Shown in pieces: positions 1 through 12,357 of a stretch of 64,000 nt of DNA (the first letter of the stretch is position 1; each line of letters starts with the position of its first letter). The notes below the pieces were generated by a model, which made no database searches, had not been told where the DNA came from, and saw only the letters and a program-made list of their open reading frames with translations. The DNA is from Syngnathus acus (taxonomy: Eukaryota > Chordata > Actinopteri > Syngnathiformes > Syngnathidae). The stretch spans positions 10,120,842 through 10,184,841 of the forward strand of contig NC_051090.1 of the NCBI RefSeq assembly GCF_901709675.1, given 5' to 3'. The translations under genes and the position numbers were made by a program.

Positions 1-15
1 AGAACGCCCTCTCGG

Positions 16-74
<59 letters not shown>

Positions 75-112
75 TGTGTGAGTGTGTGTGAGTGTGTGCG
101 TGTGGGTGTCTC
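1..112 (+). repeat. (TG)n microsatellite at the left edge
   Basis: A long TG run with CG and AG interruptions. It could form Z-DNA. Confidence 0.95.
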
Positions 113-2004
113 TATAAGCAGCTCGTATACATCTATGCACAGTATAGTGTATACTGCATATTTGCATATCTGACTTGAGCTTAAAGTGAAACATAAAAAC
201 TTTCTTCAGCGTGCGAGTTTTTAAAACAAACTTTGATGCAGTTGACATGTGACATGTCCTCGCCTGCCAACAGCACCAACAAAAGTCAGAAGGAGAAGAT
301 GGCGAAGTCAAGCGTGTCCTGCATAACTGACTTGACAAGAAGAGACTTAAACCTGTCATGGCTTCCCTGGGAATGAAAACAGGTAAGATAAGATCGGATT
401 CATCGACCAACATCCCGGCAAATTGGACCAGTAATGGTAGAGTGGTCTCCCCAAAATACTGCGCCCGTCAAAGTTTATGTTCCAGAAAATTACTTCGGGA
501 AGTCATTTATTTGTTCTGTCCAGACTGACGCATATTTTATCGGATCTTATATGGACGATGCTGCCACCTGTATGCGAAACCTTTCTCGAGCTAAAAGGAA
601 AAACTTTACGGTTGTTAGCATTACCCCACCCTGTATGTTAACTTGCATTCCAGCAGTTGTGTGTTTCCTGCGTGCGCTTAAAGGTGCTAAACATAATGAC
701 AGTGTGGACGCAGCCATTAAAACGGAATCTGTCAAACAGCGGAGGTGAGGTGGTGTTTTTCAATTTCAACGCAGGAGTGTCACTCCGACTTTGACTCAGA
801 AAACTGCTTGACATGTGTGTGGCGATCGTAAAAAATGTCAAGGTTTATTCACCAGCAAAATTCTTGTTAGATATGCTAATTTAATAACACTTGATGGAAA
901 AAATTTGTCAATTCACTCAGAGCTACTTTGAAGTTGAGATGCTCCAAACGGAGTGCCATCGAAATGAATGTGCCGACATGGTAAAGAGACCTGAGTCAGA
1001 TTCTTCCGGAACAAACCAATTTGCAGAATTGTCTTTGGCTGTTAAACCCTTGCTCAAATCTCAGCCCCAACCACTGGAGTCCACAAAGGCCTCAAACTGG
1101 TTGTACTGGTCGTAAAGATGCTCATTTAGGTCCACATAGTAAGTCAATAAATTGCAAAATGAGCAGTCGAGCACACCCTGGGTGTGTTACGAGCGTTCCA
1201 AACAAAAGCCTTCATGCATTAAAGTCCAACGCAAACATTGGCGTTTCATTCCACCCCCGCACACAAATATTTCAAATTGCTTGAGCTGACATGCCTTTAA
1301 CATCTTGACATTCGTTGCAATCCCTGCAAGATTCATCATTCCTGTTTGCTTTCCGTTTTTTGGTGGGAACGTTCAAAAGGCGCACAAAGGCAATTGCAGC
1401 GTTGCCGTGGGAGACCGCGTTGATTGACGGGTGGGTTTGGAACAGACGCTCATTGTTTCCGTGGTTACTTTATCTTCTTATCGCCTTCAATCTGCTTGAC
1501 CAGTCGGAGCGGAGAGAGCGTTTAGAGCCCACCTTCCTGCACAGCATTGAGTTCAATGAAGAAGAGTTGTTAGCATGGCAGCATGCTAAGTTGCTAGGTT
1601 AACTTACATGGCAATGCTCTGGTGGCGGAAGAGACAAATGAAGACTTCCTAGCATCTGCGAGGCCTCCATCTCCACAGATTAGCAAGTCGGTTCTAGTGT
1701 GCAGTCAGTGTGCTCTTTGTTTGAGCAACTTCTCATGTTACTGACTGAGCTGGCTGAAGGTCTACAAGGACCACAGAGTCAGATTTCATTCAGGTGACAG
1801 GAGAGGAGGATGAAGAACAAAAGAGGAGGAATGCAAGACATTCTAATAGGCCACTCTGAGCAGAACAACGCAATCAAAATGATTCATAAGTCGTGATTTA
1901 CACACCTTTCTTCACCACACTGTGGAAGAGAAAATATTTTAGTCGTTAATAATTGATTTGTATCTAATTCTCACTTTGCCTTTTTTTTAAACAATTTTTG
2001 TTTT

Positions 2005-2085
2005 TAGTCCATATAAGCTGCTGGCCACTCAAAATGGATGTCGAGCCGCAAATGGCCCGCGAGCTGTAGTTTGAACACCAATGCT
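2005..2085. repeat. hAT-like element end fragment (reverse orientation)
   Basis: Read on the minus strand, TTGGTGTTCAAACTACAGC is followed by TCGCGGGCCATTTGCGGC, the pattern of a hAT terminal region. It is diverged and its limits are uncertain. Confidence 0.35.
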
Positions 2086-2339
2086 GGACTGAATGCGCTA
2101 TCCTTGATATGCAGTTCCCTCAAAAGCCTATAGGTGTCACTGTTTACCGACTCATCAGACAGCAGTATGCGCTGCGCTCATGGGGCAGGGGGAGATGGAG
2201 GCCACCTGCTCAATAGAAAGAAACAAAATCAAAAGGAAATGATTCACAATATGTGGGGGTGGGACTTGAATGATTATAAATAATCCACAGAGTTTGAAAA
2301 CAAATGCACCTTGTTCAATGGAAATACGCAAAACAGTCT

Positions 2340-2830
2340 TGTAAATCTTGTTTTTATTCTGTGGTTCTTTATGTCTTTCGAGTCCTTCTTCCTCTTGTTT
2401 TTTTTTTTGTTCTCATCTTTGTTCATTTCGGTTTTTTTTTATTTATGTTTGGGTGTGTGTTTCATTTTGTTATTGTCCTTTTTGTTTTTGGTCTTGCTCT
2501 CGTTTTTATTCTTGTAGTTTTTGTTCTTAGCGGTCTTGTTTGTCTCCTTTGATTCTTGAGCTTGTTTTTCATGTTCCCTTCCTTTTTTTGATCAGGTTGT
2601 TCTAGTACTTGTCCTTTGTTTTTGTTCTTGTTTATTTTTTGTCCTCATCTTGTTGTTTTTCTTGTTAATAATGTTGTTGATGGTCATGTTTGTTTTCATT
2701 TTTGTTGTCATTGTTGTTTTTTTTCTAGTTTGGTCATAGTTTACCTCTTCTGTTTCTTGTTCTTCTTGTCCACCTTCTTGCTCATCTTCACGTTGTTTTT
2801 GTTCTCCTCCTCCTTTTCCTTGTTGCTCTG
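2340..2830 (+). repeat. T-rich degenerate TTGTTCTT-type repeat
   Basis: About 490 bp of pyrimidine-rich sequence in which TTGTT, TTCTT and GTTTTT words recur irregularly. Open frames across it are hydrophobic low-complexity artefacts (Phe/Leu/Val). Confidence 0.6.
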
Positions 2831-3433
2831 CAGGCCTTTAGCATTGGCCGTAAACAATCTTTAGCGGATTAGACAAGACCTTGAAAATCCCCACGGGCGC
2901 TTCTGTGTCTTCAAACGCACTCGTCCTCTTTTCTTTTTTTCCCTCTTCTCTTTAATGAAGATTTGTTTATCATAGAAGCCGCCACAAATTCAGCGCCTCT
3001 GTGGAGACGTTCGCGCTTCACCTCTGCAAATGTGCACATTGGTGATAAGGATGGACTAAATCAACTGTGGGATGTGGGAAAAAAAGAAATCACTATCATT
3101 GGACTAATCACGCTTGTCAGCAAGAGTTTGTTGTCCATGCCAGTCACTAACATCTAAACTTGCAGATTTAACGAATACGACGAATCCGTTACCAGCCGGT
3201 TGATGCGACCCACGTTCCTCACCTCCATTAATTCCGTGAAATAGCTGCCGGCTGCCTACTGAGGCAAATCAAGATGAGCAGACTTTTAAGGAAGCGCAAT
3301 TAGTTCCATCAGAGCAAACAGCAGCTTTCGTTAAACTCCTCCTTAGATGGAACCTTCCGCTACACGACACACAAACTCACGCATTGTTCGAAGCACATAC
3401 ACAATAACAGACAGTTGCGCATTAATATTGTTT

Positions 3434-3472
3434 TATACACACACACACACACACACGCGCACACACACACAC
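3434..3472 (+). repeat. (CA)n microsatellite
   Basis: CA run with a CG interruption in the 5' flank of cdh2. Confidence 0.9.
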
Positions 3473-6400
3473 CCCTGGGAGTGTCACTGACACTCCATTT
3501 ATCAGCATATCTATTTTTAACTCATTAATTAGCTGTACTGTAAACTGTACGTGTTCTTGGACTCTGACTTCATTAACAAGCGTCACGTACACGTATGATT
3601 GTGCCTGTTCCAACACAGGAACAGGAACAAAGTGACCTTGTGTGTATGTTTCATTCTTTTGATCGGAACCTTGCAAATTATTTATAATAATCTTGTAATG
3701 GCTACCTTGTGGAATTCCATTGTTTATCTTTTTAGGTTTTTAAGTCATGTGTTAAACTGCATTCCTGTTCCTGCAAAGTCCCGATGACGGAATTAATTAG
3801 CCCGTTAATGAAGTGTTTGTGAAATGCAGCGGTTGCGACACTGGAAAAGTCAGCGGCTTGGCGGCAGGAGCTCGGTCAAACGCATCACAGTGTTTACGCC
3901 ATTACCTTGCTAATTAGCTTAGCGTCAGGGGGTAGTTAACGAAGCAGAGCGCTATTGCTATCGATCGGCCGTGTTCCATCAAGACGTTAGCCCCTCGTGC
4001 TACAGGCCAGACAAACGCTTACGCCGGCCGGGCCTTCAGCAAATGAGCGACACACAAATTAAAGTGTCAACACGTGCTAAATTTATTTCAGCAGATCCGG
4101 GTTGTGCTGCTTGAGGAGGTGGAGGGGAATGGGTGGGGGGAGTTATTCAAGCATGTGGAGCACAAATGCCGACTTTGCCGCATCTCAATTTAGAGATTGG
4201 TGAACCTTTAAATGGAATGCGTAAACCATCTGTTAGCGTTTGCTGCCGCACACTTAGCTGAGCTAGCGCTTTATTGACTTCGGGAGAACGACGGCGTTGG
4301 AAAGGACAGGCTGCTGTATAGCTAAAAATGTAGGAATTTAAGCGATTCTTATCCGGTTATGTAAAAAATAGCCTTTATACAGTATTGATGATTTATGTGC
4401 TGCATAATTGATAAAGGACACAAAGAAGCAACGATGACAGCGTTTGTGACACCGTAAGACAATAAGTGCGCCTCTGGCCATTAATCGATAGCATGTATGC
4501 ATCTTGTCATATGACTTGACAGCCCAAAATGATGTCATCAAAAATTCATGAGCCCGCTGCAAGCCAAGACACCAAAGCGGAGATGCTGACTCTCATCTAT
4601 TTGTTTATTTATTTATTTACTTATTTATTACAATCTGGTAGTCTCTCTCTGTGTCTCTCACAGGACAACTTCTTGCCATTACAAATTCTCACACTAGTTT
4701 TGTTTTTGTACTTTTTCTTTTAAAAATAGGTTGAGATGCAATGCGTAAAAAAAAATGATTGGACATGTTTTAATTGTTTTAATCGGTCTTTTTGTTGTTG
4801 CCTCTGCCCAAAAAGAAGAAATCCAACTGACAAAACAAATTTTTAGGCCCAACTGTTTGGTAGCAAACATGATTCCGGTCTCTAATTGGATAGAAGATTT
4901 TGAGAATATTTTTTGTAGCTGTGTTGTTGCTCTGTGGAGTGTTTTGCTATTCACTATCAACTTTTAGAGAGTGTCAGTGAGGCATCTGGGAAATAATTTG
5001 TTGCCTTCCCAAAATTGGGAATCCAAAACTTTACTACATCTGACCTGAAAGAGTTTCAGTCGACTGTAAAAACTAACACAAAAAATCATGATAAACTAGT
5101 TCAGTCTTTTGTTTTGACCTCAGACACCAAACCTATTTGCGAGCCTTAGTAATGTTTTATTTGCATGCTTACCAAAAACTTCATGCATTGACAAAACAGT
5201 ACACAGTGGATATGAAAAGCCAGGTTTTTGAGACCAGGATAAAAAGTCTGAGCTGTGAGAAACCTGGTTTGCCGTCGTCCCTCGGTGGGCGGAGGCCAGA
5301 GCAAAATATGAGGATGAAAGCTCTTGACGCATCGTTCTTGTCTCTAATGTTTCTGCTGTTGTTTCTTGTGTCGTGTCATTAGGGGCGACATCCTTCAGCT
5401 GAGCTGCAACATCTCACTCGCTCGCTCGCTTGATGCCATTGCGCAATCAGCGCGGGTGCGTAATGTCTGCCGCCTGGCGTCTCCGAAGTCATTTTCATAA
5501 TGAATTGGCGCATTAGACGACGGCGCTCCCCAGCGGCCAATCAGCTGCCGATGAAAGATTTCATTACGGTCTCTTGTTTACTACGCGTGCAACACATCAG
5601 CAGCGGAAGAGCAAACCAAACGCTTGTCTGTTTGTTTGTTCTTTGCTTTGTCTAGAAGGAAGACAAATGAACGCCACGGATGGCTTCCTGTGAAAATGAA
5701 ACATGAGCGCGCGGAATCAAAGATGAGTGCCAATTGACTTTTGAGTCACGTCATTATCGCTGATGAAACGAAACATAATATCACAGACGGATTCTCACAC
5801 TTTCCCTGGTGAGCATTTTATATTCATCTTTTGTAGTCAGGCCCAGTTGGAAAAGGGTGGTTGCGCCGTTGTGGGAGTGAACACAGTTAAATTGATTCCC
5901 CCTCCGCGTTCTTGTTAAAGTCAGAGCAGGAAAGGCACGTGGTCGACATGGCAAAAACGTAATGGACTCTCTAGTCCGTGCAGGAGGTTCCACACTTGAT
6001 TGTGCGTCTGTGTGTTGTTGTTGCAGCCATATTATTGTTGGTGGTGGTGGTGTAATATATGTTGGTGTGGTATCTTGCTAATGAAGTTCTGTGTCCTGGT
6101 TTGATCCAGACTATTTCTTGATGAAGCTTTCACGTTCTCCCCAGCACTGTGGAAAAGATTTTTCTCCATTTCCTTTTTTTTTTTTTAAATCAAAAGCTGA
6201 AGTGACGGCGGGAGGGTGCGAGGATGTTCGGAGGAACAGGATGTCCCGGAGTGTTTGAATCAAAGATGCTCTGTGACGCTCTGACAAGAGAACGTGCTCT
6301 CAATTATTCATTAAAGAACCGTCCTCAAACACGCAACATAAAAAACGGAAAACGCTGGGTCACATGACGCCTTTCGAAATGAAAAGCAGAAACCCCAAAA

Positions 6401-6535
6401 AAAAAAAAAAGCGTCAACATTGCTGATGCTTTTATCTGAGTGACAAACACATACAATACATCATGAGAGCACACGGAAGAAACAGTTTGTTTTTTAAGCA
6501 TGGCTTACAAACTTTGACAACAGGCCAGGATTTGG

Positions 6536-6690
6536 GTGTCAAATGGGGTTCGGGTTTCCAACCAGGGTTAAGGCTTCTAGCCTGAAATAGTTTCAAATTA
6601 AGGTTTTAAGGCTGGCTCAGAGGCAAGTGTTTGCTTTTAAGTCTGGCTTACGTTCTAAAACTAGGGTCAGGGTTTTAAAAATGAAGTCAA
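6536..6690 (+). repeat. Degenerate TTTCAAATTAGGGTTT-type repeat, block 1
   Basis: Imperfect recurrences of GGGTTTC, TTCAAATTA, GGTTTTAAGGCTGG and GTCAGGGTTTTAA at roughly 15-30-bp spacing. The same words return in three other places in the window. Confidence 0.5.
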
Positions 6691-7149
6691 CATCATCTTC
6701 ATCATCTCTGCCTTGACTGCATTTCCTCTTGTGCTATGCATGTTAGTGTCATTCATATATAAGTATGTCGCGTGTGTAAGATTTTGGACCTCCATTAACA
6801 TTTGACTCATTTGACCGCGGGGAGCTCTGTTGCCATGGCGACCTTACTGTACGTGCACTCATTACCGCTTCACACGAGCGTGCCTTCAGCCCAACTCAAA
6901 GTGCAGGCAGTTTGCCGCGTTTATCATCAGGGTGAAAAGACTTAATTGGTCACCGTTATCATCATTATCATCGTCGTTCTCATTTTTGCTGAACTGGTTG
7001 CAGACGTACAAGTCGAGCCTCCTCCAGAGGAAGAAACTTTTAACGAGCTTCATGTCTCTCCTGATTCGCAGCCAGGTAACACACACGCACGCACGAACAC
7101 ACCTGAATGACACAAAACTTGAGTCTAATGAGGGTAATGAACAAGCGTT

Positions 7150-7410
7150 TGAAATGTGGTTTGGTTTTCAAATTGGGGTTTTAAGACTGGAATGGAGTTA
7201 GAAGACAAGGTTAAACTTTAGTGTTTCAAATTCGGCCTTCAACCAAGGACTTGGATATCACATTAAGGTTGAAAGCCAAAGTCGATTTTTTTTTCAACAA
7301 TTAATTTCATACTAGAGTCAGTGTTTGAAATTAGCGCTCCAAATCGAATTTAGGGTTTCAAATTGAGGTTTCTAGCCAAGGTTAGTGTTTTAAACCAGGG
7401 TCAATATTTG
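7150..7410 (+). repeat. Degenerate TTTCAAATTAGGGTTT-type repeat, block 2
   Basis: GGTTTTCAAATTGGGGTTTT, GTGTTTCAAATTCGG, TTTAGGGTTTCAAATTGAGG and similar words alternate over about 260 bp. Confidence 0.5.
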
Positions 7411-10400
7411 TGTCAAATGGCGAATATCTTTCCTGTCCGTTGAACGCTAATTCCGGCCTGCATGGTGACGCAACCTCTCCACACTGTCAGTGAAACTTCC
7501 AGGTAGCTTGTTCCGGGAAATATTAAAGTCTTCACGTTCTCAATTTAGCCCCCGCAGCCTAAATTTAGCCGCTGAAAAACTTTGACGCTGGAGTTTCTCT
7601 TTAATTACTTCTCTCTTTGAGCGTGTTGCCATGGCGACTCGCATGCTGAATCCCCGTTTCAAAATGACTTGTCAGTCAGCGGGAAAAGCCGCATTAGCAT
7701 GTGGCGAGAACTTTATGCGTGCGCAAAGTTGACGTTAAAAAACCCAACATGTTCACACGGGAGGTGATAAGACGGTGATAACGAGATGTGACGAGACGCC
7801 ATTTTAGCTCTCATTAATTCTTACCAGCATTCCATTTGTAACATTTCAAAGGGTTCTTTGCGAGAAGCATTTCATTTATCTGAAATATGTCACAAACTAT
7901 ATTTTTACCGACTTAACTGCCAAGCAACCAGGATGACATAAGACCAATTTCTGAATCAAAATGTGATAGGTTTGTTACTGTCGAACGGGGCATCCGCACA
8001 AACATACTGTTTACTATTCTTTTCAAAAGTCCAAGTTAAGCCCATCCCCAAAGTCTAAATTGCTGACAAAAGCGTCAACACGAAACGGCCTTTAGCGACG
8101 TAGCGTTCCTGGCTTTCGGCATCCCCGCGGGATCCAGTGTGGCGCTATTTCCTCAAACGCATCAATTACCGCCGACAGCCCGGCTCTCCCTCTGATCCCT
8201 GCCATCCTGCGCCTCTCGCCATGAGACCGCCGCGGGGAATTGGGAAAGCGAAACACATGCGAGAGGCTCACTTGAAGGTGCAATTGTCTCTAAAAAGCCT
8301 TGAGTATGCAAATGAGGCACGGCGCAGGCTGGCGTGTTTGACAGCAGAAGCTTATTTGAACTTCCGTCAGCTCGCTGCTGCTTGGCCACGCAAATATTGG
8401 AGTAGGCAAAGCGCACGCACTTGTAAGAGTAGCGTCATGTGCGATTGTTTGCCGCTTTGAGGCGTCACGCCGATCACGCAGCCATCTTTGATATTTGCCT
8501 ACCTCGGGGGAAAAAAGATGCTAAGTGGAATTAACAGTCATTCCTTGACTTGACTGCTGAGTTCCTTTGAACGTCGCTTTGTACTCGTCGCATTAGCTAA
8601 TGAAAAAATGGGAGTGGAGAAAATGTAAATTACAAAAAACATTTTTTTCAGAAAAATATCTTTAATTTGTTTAATTTTAATGATAAATGACAAATTATTT
8701 TCCTGACTGTCATTCACACACGGACTTGAAAGCTAATCTAACTTTATATTGCTAACCAAAAGAGCAGCACCTTGCTAGGCATGTAATCGTCAAATAATGG
8801 ATCATATTAATCGATCAACTATAAATTCTGCAAAAAAATAACGCATCTCAAATCATCATTACCCATTGAAATGAATGGAAATGTCATTCATCCATTCCAA
8901 TACCCTAACATGCATCAACAACACTTTTTGTAACTTGTTTTTTTGTACATATACTGTACATAAAAATTGGCCCTTAATATTGTATTTTGTGAAAAGTCAC
9001 TGAAATGACATCATTAAATAGAATGTAAAGAAATGACACCCTACTCTCCCCCTTCATGGAGTTCTTGTTTACACATTAATTCATCTTTCCTAGAAGCCTT
9101 TTGTATTATTTTATTTATTAGTATTCAAATGTGATTTGTTTTTTTCTGTCCCTCGAATGATTTTTTTCTCCACGTCCTTGCAGTGAGTCATTTCTGCTCG
9201 GCATTAGCATATGAAAGTGGAAGCTGTCGGGCGGCGTCAAAAAGCACAAAGCAGCTTCTCACGTTGACTTCACAACGTGTCACTCTGCTGTCTTTCCAAC
9301 GGCCGACAAGCAAACTGTCGCAAAAAAAAAAGCTCGTTCGACACACGCATTCCTTTTAACGTCTTAAGTCAGTCCGTCACTTAGCTGGTCATTTGCTTGG
9401 TTGACCAGCTAGTCTGTCGGTTTGGGTCAGTCGGTTACGCAAAAATGGCATCAGAGCAGATGTGGTTTGAATTGTTTTTTTTTCTTCAGTCCTTGGTCAT
9501 TTTGTGTCATGTGTGTAATGTGCATTAGCGCCATCTACAGGCTAAACCTTGGCCAGTCGGCCTTTCAGCTTAAATGTCGCCTTCGGCGCAGCCGTCATTT
9601 GTCGTTTGTGTTACTTTGACGTTAACAACTTCATCTTGTGGAAGGGGGGTGCGGGCTTCTGGGTTCCACTCAGCGGTTGTTAATCAATCTTTAACTTGAG
9701 TGCATTTCTTCCTCTTGAGTGAGTGCATATAAATAGATCCCGGTGTCCCTCAAAGTTGCCGCTGACATCTGTCCCATCCGAGTGTCTCCTAGCTCCTCTT
9801 CCATCTGCTTCATACCCGACCAGTTCATGTTCCTACCTGCTAACTCTTCTTCCTGTTGCTCTTTTTTATTTCAAGCCAGAGCATTTCACAGGGATGGGGT
9901 TAGCATGTTTCATACAATATATGCCAACAAGCCCAACATGCAAGAAGAATATCTAAAAAGCCACTTCATTTCTTATTTAAGGACAGAGTTGATCACTACC
10001 CAGTTTAAAACCACCAAAGATGTTTCTCTTCTCTTGTCGTTGGAACCTGCCTGCTTTTGTACCAAATCAGTTTATACCCACCAGAGCCAAATCATGAAGA
10101 AGGAAGGACTCGGGCAAGATGAAGAACGGCATCGGGAAGCGGAAGCAGAAACGCTGCCAGTCGCTGACGACTTGGCAGCTGGCGTCTTTTAATTATAAGA
10201 CGTGTCGGCGTGCGCTCGTGCGCGTGCATCTTCAATCTGCTGCCGCACGCCCACTCGCGCCTTCACTTCTCTTTGCCTCTGCCGCTCCAAACACTTGCAA
10301 TCCTTTGCTGATTTGCAAATTGCCACAGAACCAAAACCAGTGAGTGCAGCAATTTTGCACCTATCTCCGTTTTTTGGGTTTTTTTTGGTTAGGGTTCAAT

Positions 10401-11084
10401 GTAGTTCAAGATGGCGGCTCGGGATGTAAGTGGGCATCTACAACATCTCCTTTGACAGAAAAAGTAAAACGCTTTCATGTGAGAGATGTTGTTTTGTGCG
10501 CAAATGTGATCTGCGGTTTTCCGCACAGTCGTTAATTTTGCAGGCTGGCTGGCAGCCATGACGGATGAGACCGGAGACAGGGGGGGGATGAAAGATGGCC
10601 ACCGCAGCCGGCAGGGCAAAGTCGTCACGGTGACTAACGGCGCAACCTGCTCAGAAAAAATAAAATAAAAAACACTACATCGTCACCCTCTTCACTTGTC
10701 TGGGGAATCATAAACGCGGAGGAAAATCCGGTGGAGCAAAGGATCTGTCCATGGAGCTGAAGGACTGTACCTAATCAAATGTCTTCTGTGGGAGAAATAT
10801 TATGTTTTAAATGCAACATACATATTGCAGTTGGGTGCGAAATGATGAAAGACGAACGTGTCCCACTTTGACGTCCCACATACTGTAGTCAGCCTGCTCT
10901 GAATCAGTGAGCAAATTCTTTTTTCTTTCTTTCAACTTTTATCACGCCACAGATGTATTTATTATTTTGATGTTATTGTCAGGCTGGCCCACTTTGCTGC
11001 GCCACAACACACGGCACATTTGAATGATCACATGATCAACTTCATTGTTTCATACTGAGGTCTGGAAGGGGAGCACATTGGTTC

Positions 11085-11440
11085 TTGACTCGGTTCTTAG
11101 CCAGGTTCTTAATGTCTGGTGTGGTTTTTGACATAGTTCTTGAGTTGCTTCCAGACTTTGCTCATAACTTTGTTCTCAACTTAGATCTTACTTTTAACTT
11201 GTTTATTGACCTAGTTGTTGACTGGTAGCTCTTGACTGAGTTTGTAATTTTGTTCTTGACTGAGTCTTCATGTGGCTGTTAACAGGATTCCAGGTTTGCT
11301 TCTTGACTGGGTTCTTGACTTCTTCCTGGACTGGTTCTTGCCATGTTTCTTGACCTGGTATTTAACTTAATTCTTGTACATCTTGACGTGGTTCTTAACA
11401 CGGTCCTTGATATGGTTCCTGGCTATCTGTCTGGAAACTT
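11085..11440 (+). repeat. Degenerate GGTTCTTGAC-type tandem array
   Basis: Some twenty imperfect copies of a roughly 12-bp word around GTTCTTGAC(T/C)TG. Variants such as GGTTCTTAGCC, GTTCTTGAGTTG and GGTTCTTAACAC indicate an old, decaying array. Confidence 0.6.
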
Positions 11441-11510
11441 TCCAGGCAATTTTTAACCATTTGTAACTCGATTAAAATAATAAATAATTGGATGGATGTT
11501 TGCAACCGCG

Positions 11511-11529
11511 TAACCCTAACCCTAACCCT
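11511..11529 (+). repeat. Interstitial telomere-like repeat
   Basis: Three uninterrupted TAACCC units, flanked on both sides by GTTTGCAA words. They lie about 70 bp beyond the end of the GTTCTTGAC array. Confidence 0.8.
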
Positions 11530-12299
11530 GCATGTTTGCAAACATCTTTTGTGACATCAAAACCAACCACACAATGTTCTAAAACTCTGCTGCCTCAAGG
11601 ATCCTCTATCCCCACACGCACACATATTAGCCTAGCGTTGCGCTCCAATCGGAGTTGACAGTGGTGAGCGGTGAGGAGAGCACAGAGTAATCAAGGCGAC
11701 AGAGCAGCGAGCGGCGCACACACCCGAGCATCAAACATGAATGCCAAGAAAGGAAGCCACGCACTCTGACACTTGAGATGAAACTATTCATGTTTGTGGG
11801 ATGCAGCAATTGATGAGGCGTGCACCTGCGCCATGCTAGCGCCACACCTTGCCTGCCGACACAAACCTTGCAATGCGTGACATCTTTGAATACGATGTAA
11901 AGAAATGACGTTTTGTGTGACATTTTTTTGTTTCTATTCTATGGCAGCAATATACATGTGAATCGGGTAGACATGGAATTAGTCTCAGCTCCTCAGTACG
12001 GCACTAATATTAGTTGTTCAAGTGATGGCTTGAATCTACCGCTGACTGCTTGTGGCGCATTTCTGAGTTTGTGTGAGGAGCATGCGAGCGAACAAGCATC
12101 GAGGGAGCAAACAGATGAAGATGAAAACGCCTGCGGGCAAACACAACAATCTGGGAGAGAAAAGATTACTTAGAAGAGAGGGGGAAGAATGGAAAAGACG
12201 ATAAGGATGACGAGTGGATGGACACCGGGAGGAAAGAGGCCATGAGGACTTTGCACAAACACGGGCAGCAAACGTGCACCACAAGAAACACCTGCGCTC

Positions 12300-12357
12300 T
12301 TACACACACACGTACACACGCACACATGCGTGCACACACACACACACACTCACACAC
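12300..12357 (+). repeat. (CA)n microsatellite
   Basis: CA-rich run with CG and TG interruptions. Confidence 0.9.

Noticed and set aside
434-748. 104-codon open frame on the plus strand in the 5' flank
   Set aside because: No recognisable domain, no start context or splice signals that fit a gene, and it overlaps equally long frames on the other strand.
9743-10192. 149-codon open frame in the 5' flank
   Set aside because: The composition is unlike a conserved protein, no motif is recognised, and nothing around it resembles a promoter, exon boundary or poly(A) signal.
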